From Symbiodinium natans (Eukaryota > Sar > Dinophyceae > Suessiales > Symbiodiniaceae), in assembly GCA_905221605.1 (NCBI GenBank), contig CAJNDS010002474.1:102001-166000 (forward strand): DNA of 64,000 bases, written 5' to 3'. Shown in pieces: positions 12,567-24,093 of the stretch. The notes below the pieces were generated by a model. The model was not told where the DNA came from, searched no databases, and saw only the letters and a list, made by a program, of their open reading frames with translations. How positions within the stretch are numbered: position 1 is the first letter of the stretch; every line of letters starts with the position of its first letter. A program made the translations under genes and the position numbers.

Positions 12567-14516
12567 CTGTTTGGCTCAGAATTCCGACGACCCCCATTGC
12601 AGGCTCTAAGCCAAGCAGCAACCCCTGGGCGAACAAGAGTGATTCGAAAGAGAATTCCCGACGACATCTGACATTGATGAGGAAATTTGGATACCTGGTG
12701 CACTTGAGCTTCGAACAGGCTAGGGCGCCTCTTTACGGAACGATGTCGCATCGAGATTCGTTCAAGGACCACCTTGTAGTTTAGGGTGCAAGAAGTACCG
12801 CACGTCGAGTTTGGATAACTGAAAAGTTCGTTCGAAAACACAAAAACCATTAGTTCCCCAAACTCAAAAAACCAGACAACAAGTGCTCTGGGCTCCACGG
12901 CTCTCCGCGCTCTGCCCTCTGCACCAAACGCGCGCGCAGCGCGGCTAAGCCTGCGAGTCGGGGCAGTCAAAGTCGTCACAGCAGCTGCTTGGCAGGCGAG
13001 ACCGAAACCCCAATGAGCCGCGCGTTGCGACTCCCAACGATAAGTCATGACCAAGACGTCGCTACCCCCGCCTTGCAACAGCAGCTCAGCAAACTAAACC
13101 GCAATGAACCACGCATTCCGACTCTCAAACAAAAAATCAAGGCCGACACGCCTCTCTCCCATGAACTGCTGCCTGAACAGCATGATTTTGCGGTGCTTTG
13201 TGCAGCAAGTCAAAACCATGATGCTTGGCGCGAAGGAGCCGCTTGTGGAATGCGCGGCTTCCACGATACAGAATGGCTCTTGCGGTCATGGCCAGGGTGA
13301 CCGAAACCCTGTTACGAGCATGCCAACCACCAGGCCGTCTAAACGACAAAGAAACCATTACGACTGCAAGAAGACCTCGATCAAGGAATCCCCGCAGAAA
13401 CTGCACATGGTTAAAACCCTTCATGAGCAAGACGCCCCACCTCATGATCTTGCATAGTTACAAGTCACTTGCATTGTGCAACCGCGTGGCATGCATCTGT
13501 CAGGCCCAACGCCTACACTCATCTTGGACGAGCGTGTTTCTGTCATGCCCAGGTACGGATTTCGTGGGCTTCAGGACTTTGAGAGAGTTGTTCGCCTAGC
13601 AGCTAGCCATTCTTGGCTTAATCGGGGGTATATACAGGATCCCAGCCCCTCGACATGGAGTAAGGCATTTGTAGTGAAAAAGAAAGCTCGCAGATGTGCT
13701 CTTCGTCGTCCTTGGAGATGGATTTAAGTTTTGGGCTCCAGAGTTCAAGGTCTAGGCTAGAACCCAGGCCCGGCCTTTTCCTTGTAGCATTGAACTCGCA
13801 CCCTGAGGGTTTAGGGTTTATTGTCGGGCTTATATGGATTGCCGCTTGAAGGGCTCGTATATTATGTAAATTTGTGCGACATGTAAAGGTTTGGGGGTTT
13901 ACATGGCTTGTGACCCTACACTCGTGAAAACTTAACGCTAAATCTGAACATTAGCGCTCAAAAGCCTTGAACCCGTACAGTTGCTGAGCACCTTACATTC
14001 CAACGATGTTTTCACGCCTTGTTGGCGGCCTTCTCGGCTCTGCTGCGCAGCGTCATCGCCTCTTCTTGGGGGCCTTGTGGTTGAAGTTGTTTAAGGTTCA
14101 GGTTCTTGGGGTTTAGCGGCGTCGGGCTCGGATCAGGTTCAGGTCCTTACCCTGTTTCTGTTTATCTCCGACACTATGGAATGAAACTGCCCAAGTCGAG
14201 AGCCAGATCGTCATGGGGGTTCACTTCCAGACTCGTTATGGCAAATTTGATGGCCGGGTTGTCCACCGATTCGCATCCACATTTCACAGGCTGGATACTT
14301 GTGCCAAAATAGGATGCTTGTATGCACACATTGCTTTGAAGTGCCGCCACTTAGCCATGACACCGACACCACAGTTACAGGTCGACATTCACTCCCGAGC
14401 TTTTGACTCCCATCTGATTTTCAATCTCACACATGCACCCCCTTCGGGTCTCCCTTGTTATCTCCTTCTGACCCCACACGTTGTTTCCTTTCTTGTCTCC
14501 CTCTCCTCTAGATCTA

Positions 14517-14826
14517 GACGCCCAGATCACCGGATGCGCTGGACGCGCCCCGCCTTTCCCTAACCTTGTCTGGTCTTGTTTCGGTCTAGACGGAGAACCA
14601 GATCACTGGACGGCTTCCCTTCTTTTGTCACCCTCTAAATGCAGAACCAGATCACCGGACTAGACGTAGAACCAGATCACTGGCCGCGCCTCCAGAAGTT
14701 TCAAATCACTTGTAATATCGCAAATACAGGTGGGTTGTTAAAACATGCATGTCAAACCTATGTGTTCATATCAATGTACCATAAGATTCGTATGTCCCTG
14801 TAGGCACAGAGCCAGATCACTAGACG
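14517..14826. repeat. Five dispersed copies of an AGAACCAGATCAC motif
   Basis: Copies of CCAGATCAC followed by C/T, G/A and GAC occur at about 14523, 14599, 14647, 14672 and 14812, several preceded by TAGACG and GAGAA. Spacing is irregular (about 25-140 bp), so this is not a simple tandem array. Confidence 0.6.
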
Positions 14827-15972
14827 CACACCCTTACGCCCTCCTCCTCATGTCCCTTTTCAAGAGACGAGCAACAAGTTAAAATGCAGACCTCCGTGTA
14901 GGGAACTTTGCTTGTTTTGTTGATGTTTTTTCGTGTCTGTCCCTTGCTTGAGAAGCTTCAACCTCCATCCCAAAACGATCGGAGACAGAAGTGCATTTCG
15001 GGTGAAGGGAAAGTACTGCCCAGGTGTTGTCTCTCGCTATCTCTTGCCCAACTTACTGAAAGCAAAGAAAGTTCCATTTCCAAGTTCCATGAACAAGTGG
15101 CCCCTTCATCTGGAACTTTACAGAACTCCCTAGGGCGCAAACACTCCTACCTTAGCCCAACCCCACCCCCCATAGTTTTGAAGATGATCAAAGCTGCTTC
15201 CACAAACAGTATGGGCTTCGATATGCTTCCCAATACATCTTTTCACCTTGCAACGCCAAGGAGCAGAGGGTACTCGTCTGGTATGACGGGATAATACTAC
15301 GAAAGTTTGCATGAGTTTCTGCTGGCACACAGCCTGCAAATCCCGAACTCCTGAGTTCTGCGCGAGGAGCACTACCTCCAATCTGGAACCTGACACAAAA
15401 GGATCCTGCCCAAACGATCAGACATCCAAAGCCCTGAAACCCTACCAGATGCAAACCCCGAATAGAAAACTTTTGTGCTGTTTACATGGGCCGGGTGGGT
15501 TTAGAGCTTGTAGCTGTCAGGATAGATTGTGAGCGAAGTGGCACTTACTTGCTTCTAGCTTTGGTAGGGATGCATGCTCAAGGTGTTAAATTTGGGAATT
15601 AAGTTTCTAGATCTGAGGCCCTTCCACAGCCATCTCCCTTCTAATTTTAGGGTGCCAGAGGCTAAGCTGGGCACCTCCCACTTTCCAGTGGCTGCTCCCC
15701 ACGTAGCGGGAGCCTCTGGGGTCTGAAAGGTGTTGGCTTTGGACATGGCATTCTCTCTGGGATTTTGAGATCAGTTGGGCGCTGAAGTTGCTGAATGAGC
15801 AAGGCAATCTGGGTTCGCAGTCGAACCTTGAAACCCAGGAATGGAACCTAAGTGGGCATGCATGAGACGACAGCCCACAAAAGGAAAGCAGGGTAAAATT
15901 GTACAGAGAGCTCGACGGCATCTCGTGAAGTAAGGAATGCAAAGCACGACCGGCATACGTGACGCATCTTCT

Positions 15973-16067
15973 TGAACCCCAAAATGCTGACAGTTTCTGA
16001 CAAAACGGTCCTGCTGCTATCACAGCATAGTCGAACTCCACGACTTCGAACTCCGGCGTGCTGGGAC
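15973..16067 (-). CDS. AIFM2/FSP1-like oxidoreductase, exon before NAD-binding domain
   Basis: After the acceptor ACTCAG|GTCCCAG the minus strand reads STPEFEVVEFDYAVIAAGPF. The pattern of hydrophobic strand, FDY, then VIAxG is the conserved end of the first FAD-binding half in this family (usually FDYLVIATG), directly before the NAD domain. This fits the exon at 12488. The low-coordinate end is uncertain because the frame stays open toward 15.88 kb. N-terminal exons with the first GxGxxG motif were not found up to the transposon at 20.4 kb. Confidence 0.6.
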
Positions 16068-16740
16068 CTGAGTTGCCAAGCTGCGAAATATGTCCCTCCA
16101 ATGTCCGCCATGCTCGAATCGTTGGTGCAGTTGAGGTGGTGTCACTGGTCCACCGACAGACAGTTGCATGTTAAGTGCGGAAGGCGCACTCACTCACTCT
16201 CACACACACGCACGCAAAGACAAAAAAAGGATAAATGTGCTTCCGTGATGAAGACGCAGGAGCTGATGACACAGTCCCGCAAGTGAAAGGCTCAGAGTTG
16301 GCTTGGGGTTTCAGCTGCCTGTGGAACTGTAGGTATTCGGGGCACATCTGGAGATGTTGTGCTCTCTGGCGCCGTGCATTTTGAAACGTCTGGGCGTATG
16401 CAATCGGGTAAAGAAGAAACGGAACCCTCCGCTACCCAACACTTGCGTGCTGAAACTTCTGGTGCGAACGAGAAGGAGGTCTAGTTTTGTGGGCTACTGC
16501 ACATATTGAATTGAATGTTGTGAGCAAGGCGAAGCACGTGAACACGCGAAACGTCCGACAAATCCGAAATGCGAAAACACGAAACGTGGAAATGAAAAGC
16601 AACAACAAACACAAAAGCGCAAGAATGAAAAAATGCGGAATCATGCTACAAAGAAAACGCGGACTAAACAAACACTAAAACAAACAAACGCACATGCACA
16701 CGCGCACATGCTCACGCGCCCATGCCCATGCACACCACAC

Positions 16741-17342
<602 letters not shown>

Positions 17343-20300
17343 TGGTGTTTGAAGCTCGCCTTGTGAGCATGGGGCGACGATGGCAGACCGCTCGTGCAGC
17401 TGTGTTACCTGCCCAAAATGCCAAGAAGTGAAGAGGAATGCGAAAAACGGCTTACAACTAGGACTTAGGGTTGCTATGTTGGCAAAGAACCTTCTACGAT
17501 GTTATGCTGCCTCCTTAAACTGCGAGAGTGGCACATCTTGAGAAGCGCTGAGGGCACGCATGAGCACGCCTCTTTGCTTTTGGCGCTTCTGTGTAGATCT
17601 AGGATGCTGGGACATCATATTGCGCTGTATTGGTTTAGGGAGCTCCCTATGAAAAGGCAGCGCTGCATGGGAGTGCCATAAGTCGATAGACACAGCTTTG
17701 CAAAAGGCTGCAGTGTACAGACTCGGGACAGATTGCAAAAGAAGTTCTAGTTTAGCCTCTAAATTGGGACCACGACGAAGATCGTTTTTTCACGCAGAGG
17801 TGGAATGGAGCCGTTCGCACAGAACCATCCAGAAAGCCTGGGTGGAGTTCGTGATCAGAAGCAAAAGACACAGTGCCTACGAACCGGGGACATGACTTTT
17901 ATTCTCTGCGGAGAAAGCTGTCCTGAATCCCTGAAACACGAAAACATGAAACATGAACCCTAACACTAACACATTTGAGCGTAAAGCCCCGATGCGAGGT
18001 CCGGTGAATCTGCGTCCGAAAGCTTTTGCTGGGGTGGTAGAACCAATGTTGAAAGCTAGAATGAAGGTGTAGACGTGCAAGGGCTTCCAGGGCCTTTTCA
18101 AGGCTGAACTCTGTTGGGGTTCGGGGATGGTTCTGGACACCCCGAAACTTGAAAGGCTAAATCGGACAGCCCTGAAGCCCTAGAATGCCGGTTCGGGATC
18201 TCGATTGGTCCTGACAACAAAAAGTCCAGTCCACGAACGCCACAGGCTCTCCTCAAGCCGAGGCCCCCGCGCTTGAAAAGTAAGATGCTGTTGGAACACA
18301 GGTTCCAGGCTTAAATCGTGGGCGCAAACCATTGCAGAAAACAATGCAACTAAACCTGCTTAGCCGCAAAATCGCAAGTCTGACTGTCTGAGCCTCTTGC
18401 GCCGTACACTCGCCCTCGATTGTTTACATTCATTCTTAAGTCTTCGCGGACCTAGAAACATTAGGCCCTAAATCCTAAGTCCTGCAGAACTCGAGATGAG
18501 ATCCTACTCCAGAAGACCCAGGCTTCAAGTGCAGCCTGAAACAGTGCTTCCTGCAGCATCATGTAGCATTATCAGTGAAGGCCTGAGCACCTCAGAATAC
18601 TCTTTGCTCTCTGGCCAGTTTTCTACCCAACTAACACAGCAACACAACCTCCAAGACCAGATGCGCAAACATGACAAACTATAATAAACATCGCTTTGTG
18701 CCAGGCAACGCCCATATCGCCCATCAAGCGGAAATCAGAAAGCATGAGATTGTCGCAAACCAGAACTTAAAATCTCCAACACTGCATGCGCAGAATCTGC
18801 AAGCTGCCCCCGAAATAAACACATGTGACCACAAACAGTCTAAACCCTAGGCAGCACTGCTCGGCGGGTGCTCAGTTGCTGAAGTGGTGGAGCCTCGGAT
18901 CCACACCAAGGCAGATACACAAGCGCTTCAGAGAAAAACTATGGAATGCAAACTGAACAAATCAGAGGTTAGGGAGGCCCCAGGAGGGGGGGGGGGGGTG
19001 GAGATTCTCGCATTCCGCATGAGAGTGGTTTGTTAATGTGCACCGCTAGGAGCAGCACCATTACGAAGCCATTCTTTGAGGTCTTTGGGTTGTCAGAAGG
19101 TCCATGTCGCATGCCTGTGTCAGGCTCGGCAGTGTCGAGCCCTCAGGGCATAGAATGCTTTCGTGACCGAGGGCTTCCTCTGACCTCAAAACCATGAAAT
19201 ATTCTGTCGCCGCCTTTGGGGTACATTTTGCTTTGCGTTTCTCGTTTCATCTGACAAACCTAATTGAAACGCAAATGTCTGGATAGACCGAAAATATACT
19301 CATAAATTCAAGGACACGTACCCCCCCCCCCCCCCCCAATGACCTACCGTCGTCTGTTTCCGCCGCAAATGTACAGGTTTCCCGATTCTGAATAACTGTA
19401 TATAGGACATATTGACTCGACATCGACCTAAGGATTCGACACCGACACCAGCAAAACCAAAGACTCACTTTTTCAGAGCAATGAGCTGGATCTATGAATG
19501 TTGTGTTTTTTGCTCTCTTGCCAAAACTAACTTTGTCCGCCAGAAAAAAGGTTTCTGACCAAAACCAAACCTTTTATGAGGGAAGACTTGGTATTTATAA
19601 TCAAACCCAGTGTTACTAGGAAAGACAACTTACTCCAAAATCTTAGGGACCAGCGCTTGTGATTTTAAGTTTTGGAAGATAGCTTGCGGTGCGGGGGTGT
19701 TGGGGAGGGGAATAGGAGGCGGGGAGGGAGGGACAACCCAAAAGTTGAGGGTGGGTTGAGGGTGGGGGGGAGGCGGGGGGCGGAGTGGGGGCGAAGCGGG
19801 GGGCGAAGTGGGGGCCGAAGCGGGGGCCGAAGCGGGGGGCGAAGCGGGGGGCGAAGCGGGGAGAAGGGGGTTAGCAAATAATAGCGTATTACGGGCTTCA
19901 TGGGTTGCATTGGCTTGCCAACGTTTTCGAGCTCGATCCCCCAAAAACATTTGGCAAAACCAATAAAATCCAAGAAAGTAAACCATCTGCCTAATGCTTC
20001 TGAACTTTCTTAAAGCGTCATGCGAAAAAGAGTAGAGGTTTATAAACGCAATACCGTGAAGATAGGTTTTTAAAGACAAATTTCGTATGACAAATAGCAA
20101 GATAAGCATTAACAATAGCAATATTGTAAAGACCTTAATTTTAAGATCGTAGAATAATAGGGTCATTTCTCAGCGGATGAACTGCCGTTCTTCCGCTCCA
20201 GACTGACGGGAGTTAGCCGACACCTTGGCACGGAAAACCTTGACGAGTTGTGCAGATGAGGACGTAGAAGAACATCATACAACTATGAGCCTTCATATGA

Positions 20301-20428
20301 TTCCATGTTCCACACAAACTCACTGGCTTAATGTGTATAACTCAACTAACTAATAATGCTATGTTGTTTCGCTTTGTTTAAGCTGGCGAGAATGGAATAC
20401 GGCCGGCAACACGCTGCATTCTATTTGT
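17343..20428. other. Non-coding stretch upstream of the transposon
   Basis: No exon was recognised. It contains G runs near 18988-18998, a C run at about 19321-19337 and a G-rich decamer-like repeat at 19745-19863. Base composition becomes AT-rich from about 19.9 kb to the transposon edge. Confidence 0.4.
19745..19863. repeat. G-rich short tandem repeat (GCGAAGCGGGGG-like)
   Basis: About eight imperfect copies of GCGAAGCGGGGG or GCCGAAGCGGGG. Several G runs of four to six lie close together on the plus strand, which could form G-quadruplexes. Confidence 0.8.
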
Positions 20429-20589
20429 CACATTAACTGCATATTTGCTATTCGAAACAGATGTTACCATTTACTACATAATATTGTCACGTAGTTAGCA
20501 CAATTCAGCTTCACGAACATCAGCTGTTGTGTGCTCAAGGGGGCTCACTGAATGGGGCTAACTCTTTAATTAAGCCTATGCAGCAACTG
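20429..20589 (+). repeat. Left terminal inverted repeat, 161 bp
   Basis: Base-for-base reverse complement of 25507-25667. It starts CACATTAACTGC, ends GCAGCAACTG and contains a TTAATTAA palindrome near its inner end. Confidence 0.97.
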
Positions 20590-20644
20590 ACAATTCAATG
20601 TATTCGCTTCGCATAATTTGCTGCCGAAAACTACACACAGGCTT

Positions 20645-22600
20645 CTAGGGAAGGGTGCAGTAAGATATGATACTAGGTACATGGGGGGGGGGGGGTTGCA
20701 CATACAATAATATTTTTTGAAGCATCGAAGCCTTAAGCCCGGAGCCCCTCACCCTACACCAACCTGAGCCCCCAAAACGGGTGCGGAGTGGCTCCACGGA
20801 ATCCCAGTCGTAGTAGTGGCACCACGACTTCGTGTACAGGGCCTGCATGGCCATCAGCGCCTCATGGACCTTGCCGCCAAGGGACTCAAGTTGGCGCTGC
20901 CACACGGAGTGCACAGACTCCGCGGGCTCGTTGCCACTCCCTGTGCCTGGCCACATTCCTTGCGCTCCCACCCAGAGCGAGGAGAAGTGGCTGTGAGGCC
21001 CCGCCGCCTCGCCCACGTCTGTGGGCAAGTACTGGAGGAGCCAGTCTCGGACGTCCGGCTCCCCGTCGGCTGCGAGACGCTGGAGCAGGCCGACCCACAG
21101 GCTGGAGAAAAGTGGGAGTGTGGGCGCAAAGCGAATCCCACCCAGTGCCGAGGCGATCCACGCCGTGTTTTTTTTTGTGGTGCGGCCGTTGCGGGTAACG
21201 ACCTCACGGCACTTGGACTCGAGGGTCTTCCGCTTTTGTTTAAAGTGGAAGTAGTCGTCGCAAGGACGACTACGCGGAAAGACCTCTTTCCGGGCGGCCT
21301 CGATGCCCGGCGCAAAGTCCTTGTGGACTTGCGTGACCAGGTCAGCCAGGGGAGGGCTCTCCGGCTGCGCCTCGGACCAGAGGTCGCAGGCCAGGCGAAA
21401 GAGGCGCACGTGGTTTGGCGTGCCCTCATCGCTAAACACCGCCTGAAGAAAGGGCGCAGCGCGGGTGGTGTGAGCGGGGCCCTGCCCTGCGCCGTGCGTA
21501 AGCGTGGTGTTGCGGAGCCGATCCTTTAAAAGGATGCTCAGCGTCGCCACGCCGTGCCCCCTTTCCAAGACTTTCATCTTGGAGTCCACAGCCAGGTGGA
21601 CTTCAGGCTCCGCTGCGTCGTAGCACTGGAGGACGGAGCGCATGCCGGCACTCCGGAAGGGGACGAAGGCCTCGTGGTGGGTGAGCACGCGGGGCTGGAG
21701 GAGATATAGCTCCGGCTTCGCCTGGCTGTTGGGGCCAGTCCTCCAGCGCACGCCGGACGGGCTCGATCTTGCTGCGCGCAGCGCCTCGGGGTTGGCTGGC
21801 TTGTGTTGGCTGAGTTGGCTGGCTCTTTGCTCGGCGACTTTGGTTGCGTAGCCACTCTGTGAGCTGAGAGTTGCTGGGAAGCTCCGTTTCTGCACGCTGG
21901 TGCGTCACCAGGTGCTGGAGCAGGCCAGCCGCCGAGCGCTGGCCGACCTTGGCGTCCCGCAGGTACGCCTGGGCGTGGTCGAGCTGGGCACGCGTGAAAA
22001 TGGACCGGGTTCTGGAAGGTTGGCTAGGCTGCTGGGCACCTTGATGCGCGTGCTGGCCGGTGGTGCAGCGTGCCTGCGGCGTGGCCCCCTTTTTGTTTGA
22101 AGTAGGTCGCCTGCCACTGGAAGGGGCACTGGGGCACGTGTGTGCAGGTAATGGTAAAGTGAACCTGCTGTGCGGTTTCGTGCCCTTGCTTGATGGCGTG
22201 GTGGACGTGTGCCCATTCGGAGCGGTCGTGCAGCAGCCGCAGCAGCTCACAATTGGGCAGCAAGACGGGCCCCAAATCCTCTTGGCCGTTGGATGAGGCC
22301 CTGCTGGTGGGTGGTGCGGAGGAGGGCGGCTCCTGATTGAGGCCGGTGGAAGTGGCCAGGGCTGGATCCAGGAAGTCCGCGCGGCTGCGCCGTGGTGGAA
22401 TGCCGAACAGGTGCAGGGGGACGCGGCGTTTGTGGAGCCATTGGCGCGTCATCTCGTGCAGGTTCTCCACGCGGAACTTCCGGAGTACATCCTGCACAAG
22501 CATGCCCATGCGGAGCTGCTGGAGCCGCTCTAGCAACGCAGCGATGCGCTGCAGGGCTATGTCGTTGCTCGGGGCTGCCGAGGCGCAAGACGCGCTTGAG
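20645..22600 (-). pseudogene. MULE-like DDE transposase, frame-disrupted
   Basis: The core is one minus-strand frame (about 21750-20740) with the MULE arrangement. The first Asp is in LAVDSKMKVL. A strand PFLQAVFSDEG follows. Then comes HKDFAPGIEAARKEVFP, and a conserved block CDDYFHFKQKRKTLE carrying the second acidic/His signature. The last Glu is in GNEPAESVHSVW. Upstream, a zinc-binding segment reads FTITCTHVPQCPFQW and, after a frame change, GQHAHQG. This gives the C-x5-C...H-x-H pattern of MULE WRKY/FLYWCH-like fingers. The frame change falls at an A5G5 run (minus strand; plus 22085-22094). A second frame change lies near 21.73-21.80 kb. These may be pseudogene lesions, sequencing errors or small introns. 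The segment just upstream (EMTRQWLHKRRVPLHLFG) appears continuous with the P-loop module, so both may be one protein. Confidence 0.72.
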
Positions 22601-23960
22601 TGTGAGCTCCCGTACCACCTGGTCCTGGCCAATGGCAGGGCCAGGACTGCCGCGTAGAACCTTCAGGAGGAGGACGAGGTCCGCACTGGGGTCGCTGAGC
22701 TGGGGGCTTTCGCGACCTAGCCAGCTCTGTTCCTCCACACACACGCCGAGGACAGCTTGCCCGTAGAGGTACCGGCGGTGCATGAAGGAGACGCTGGCGC
22801 AGAAGGTGGCATCGGCAACGTCCCGTGTCCATGTGGGCGGAGTGCCGCGCAGGGCGTGGGGAAAAAGCTGCGCACCTGCGTGGTTGCCAATAATGCTGGT
22901 GCCCAGCCAGTACACGGCCTTCTGCATGGCGCGCCGCAGCGTCGTGCTCACGCTTGGCTTGCGCGCATAAAGCTTGCCGAGCTCTTCTAAGTCCAGAAGG
23001 ACGGCGCGCTGAGGCTCGGACAGCTGGAGGGCCAGCTCCTCCATTGCTGTCGCGCGCGGGCCGAGGTGCTGCACGAAGAGGCTCAAGAACGCCTCTAGGA
23101 TGGGGATGCAGACCTCCTTGACAAGCCAGTCCATTCAGGTTTGGACGTGGTCATCTCGACCCCGAAGTCGAAGAGGCAGGGCGAGGCCCATCGGCTTCTT
23201 CTCAGCGAGCTGCGCCCACCAGCTCTCCAAGAAGAGCCCTTGCTGTAGGAACAGCACATGGACATTGGTGGGGTCGCTGGTGACCCCCGCCGCCTCCTGG
23301 ACAGGATCCTTGGGGTTGGGCGGGCGTTTCTGCTCCCGCAGACGCTGCCGCTCCCACAAGGTCCCGCGGTTGTAGTCGCCGCCGTGAGCTGCGTTCAAGA
23401 ACAGCGTGAAGTCGATGAACTTGTGTGGGTCCGCGCTGCCGACCGACCGCTAGCGCGGCGTTCTGCTGCAGAACGCGGTGCATGGCCTGCATGAGCGGCT
23501 TCATGCACAGCGACTTGCCCGCGGCCCCGACCGTCCAGTGGCGGCTGCGGCTTTCCCAGCGGCCGAGCTGCACGTGGGCGTGCTTGTTCAGCACGGTGTG
23601 GAGGAGCCCCTGCACGACGTCCACGAAGAACACCACAGGGAGTGCTTCTGCCGAGGCCGCGGCGTGCAGCAGGACCAAGAGTGGGTAGACCATGGTGTCG
23701 GCTAGGAAGCCCTCCACTTCACTTCCATGGCTGCGGCGCAATTGATGCGCTCCTGGACAAGCTGGTGGACCGCCGACTGATAGTGAAGGAGGACGTGCTC
23801 CCAGCTGGGGTCTTGGCTGGGCAGCTCGGTCAAATAGACCGGCTGTCCAGGAAGGCGCGGCAGTCGCCGCCCTGCGCAAAAACCTCCAGCAAGTGGGCCG
23901 CGTCCGCTTCGACCCGCGCTTGCCCCGCGCCGAGCGGCATGGTGTCGTCGGGACGTGTCT
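22600..23960 (-). pseudogene. P-loop NTPase-like module (DUF3987-like?) of the transposon
   Basis: The minus strand reads FLADTMVYPLLVLLHAAAS, later HWTVGAAGKSLCMKPLMQAM. The hydrophobic strand plus AAGKS followed by a helix looks like a Walker A loop, but the first glycine is not at the canonical position. A segment DPHKFIDFTLFLNAAHGG, then DYNRGTLW, follows in another frame, with the switch near 23.44 kb. At 23135-23137 an in-frame TGA interrupts the frame, which continues directly with MDWLVKEVCIPILEAFLSLF and an Ala/Leu-rich helical region to about 22.65 kb. The overall pattern recalls DUF3987-type primase/helicase-like ATPases; this is from memory of the family's shape, not from a search. 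It lies between the USP fragment and the transposase with no clear gap to the latter. Confidence 0.4.
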
Positions 23961-24093
23961 GACTGGCGTCGGCTAGCGGGGCTGGTGGCGGTCGCGGCGG
24001 CGCCGAGTCCTGCCCAGGTTAATTAAATGGGAAAGAAGCATGTCTGTGTGTGCAGTGAGCAAGTGACTGTCATGGCCCCTAAATTCTTCCCCT

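Noticed and set aside
20788-21529. Plus-strand frames over the transposase
   Set aside because: Shadows of the GC-rich minus-strand transposase frame.
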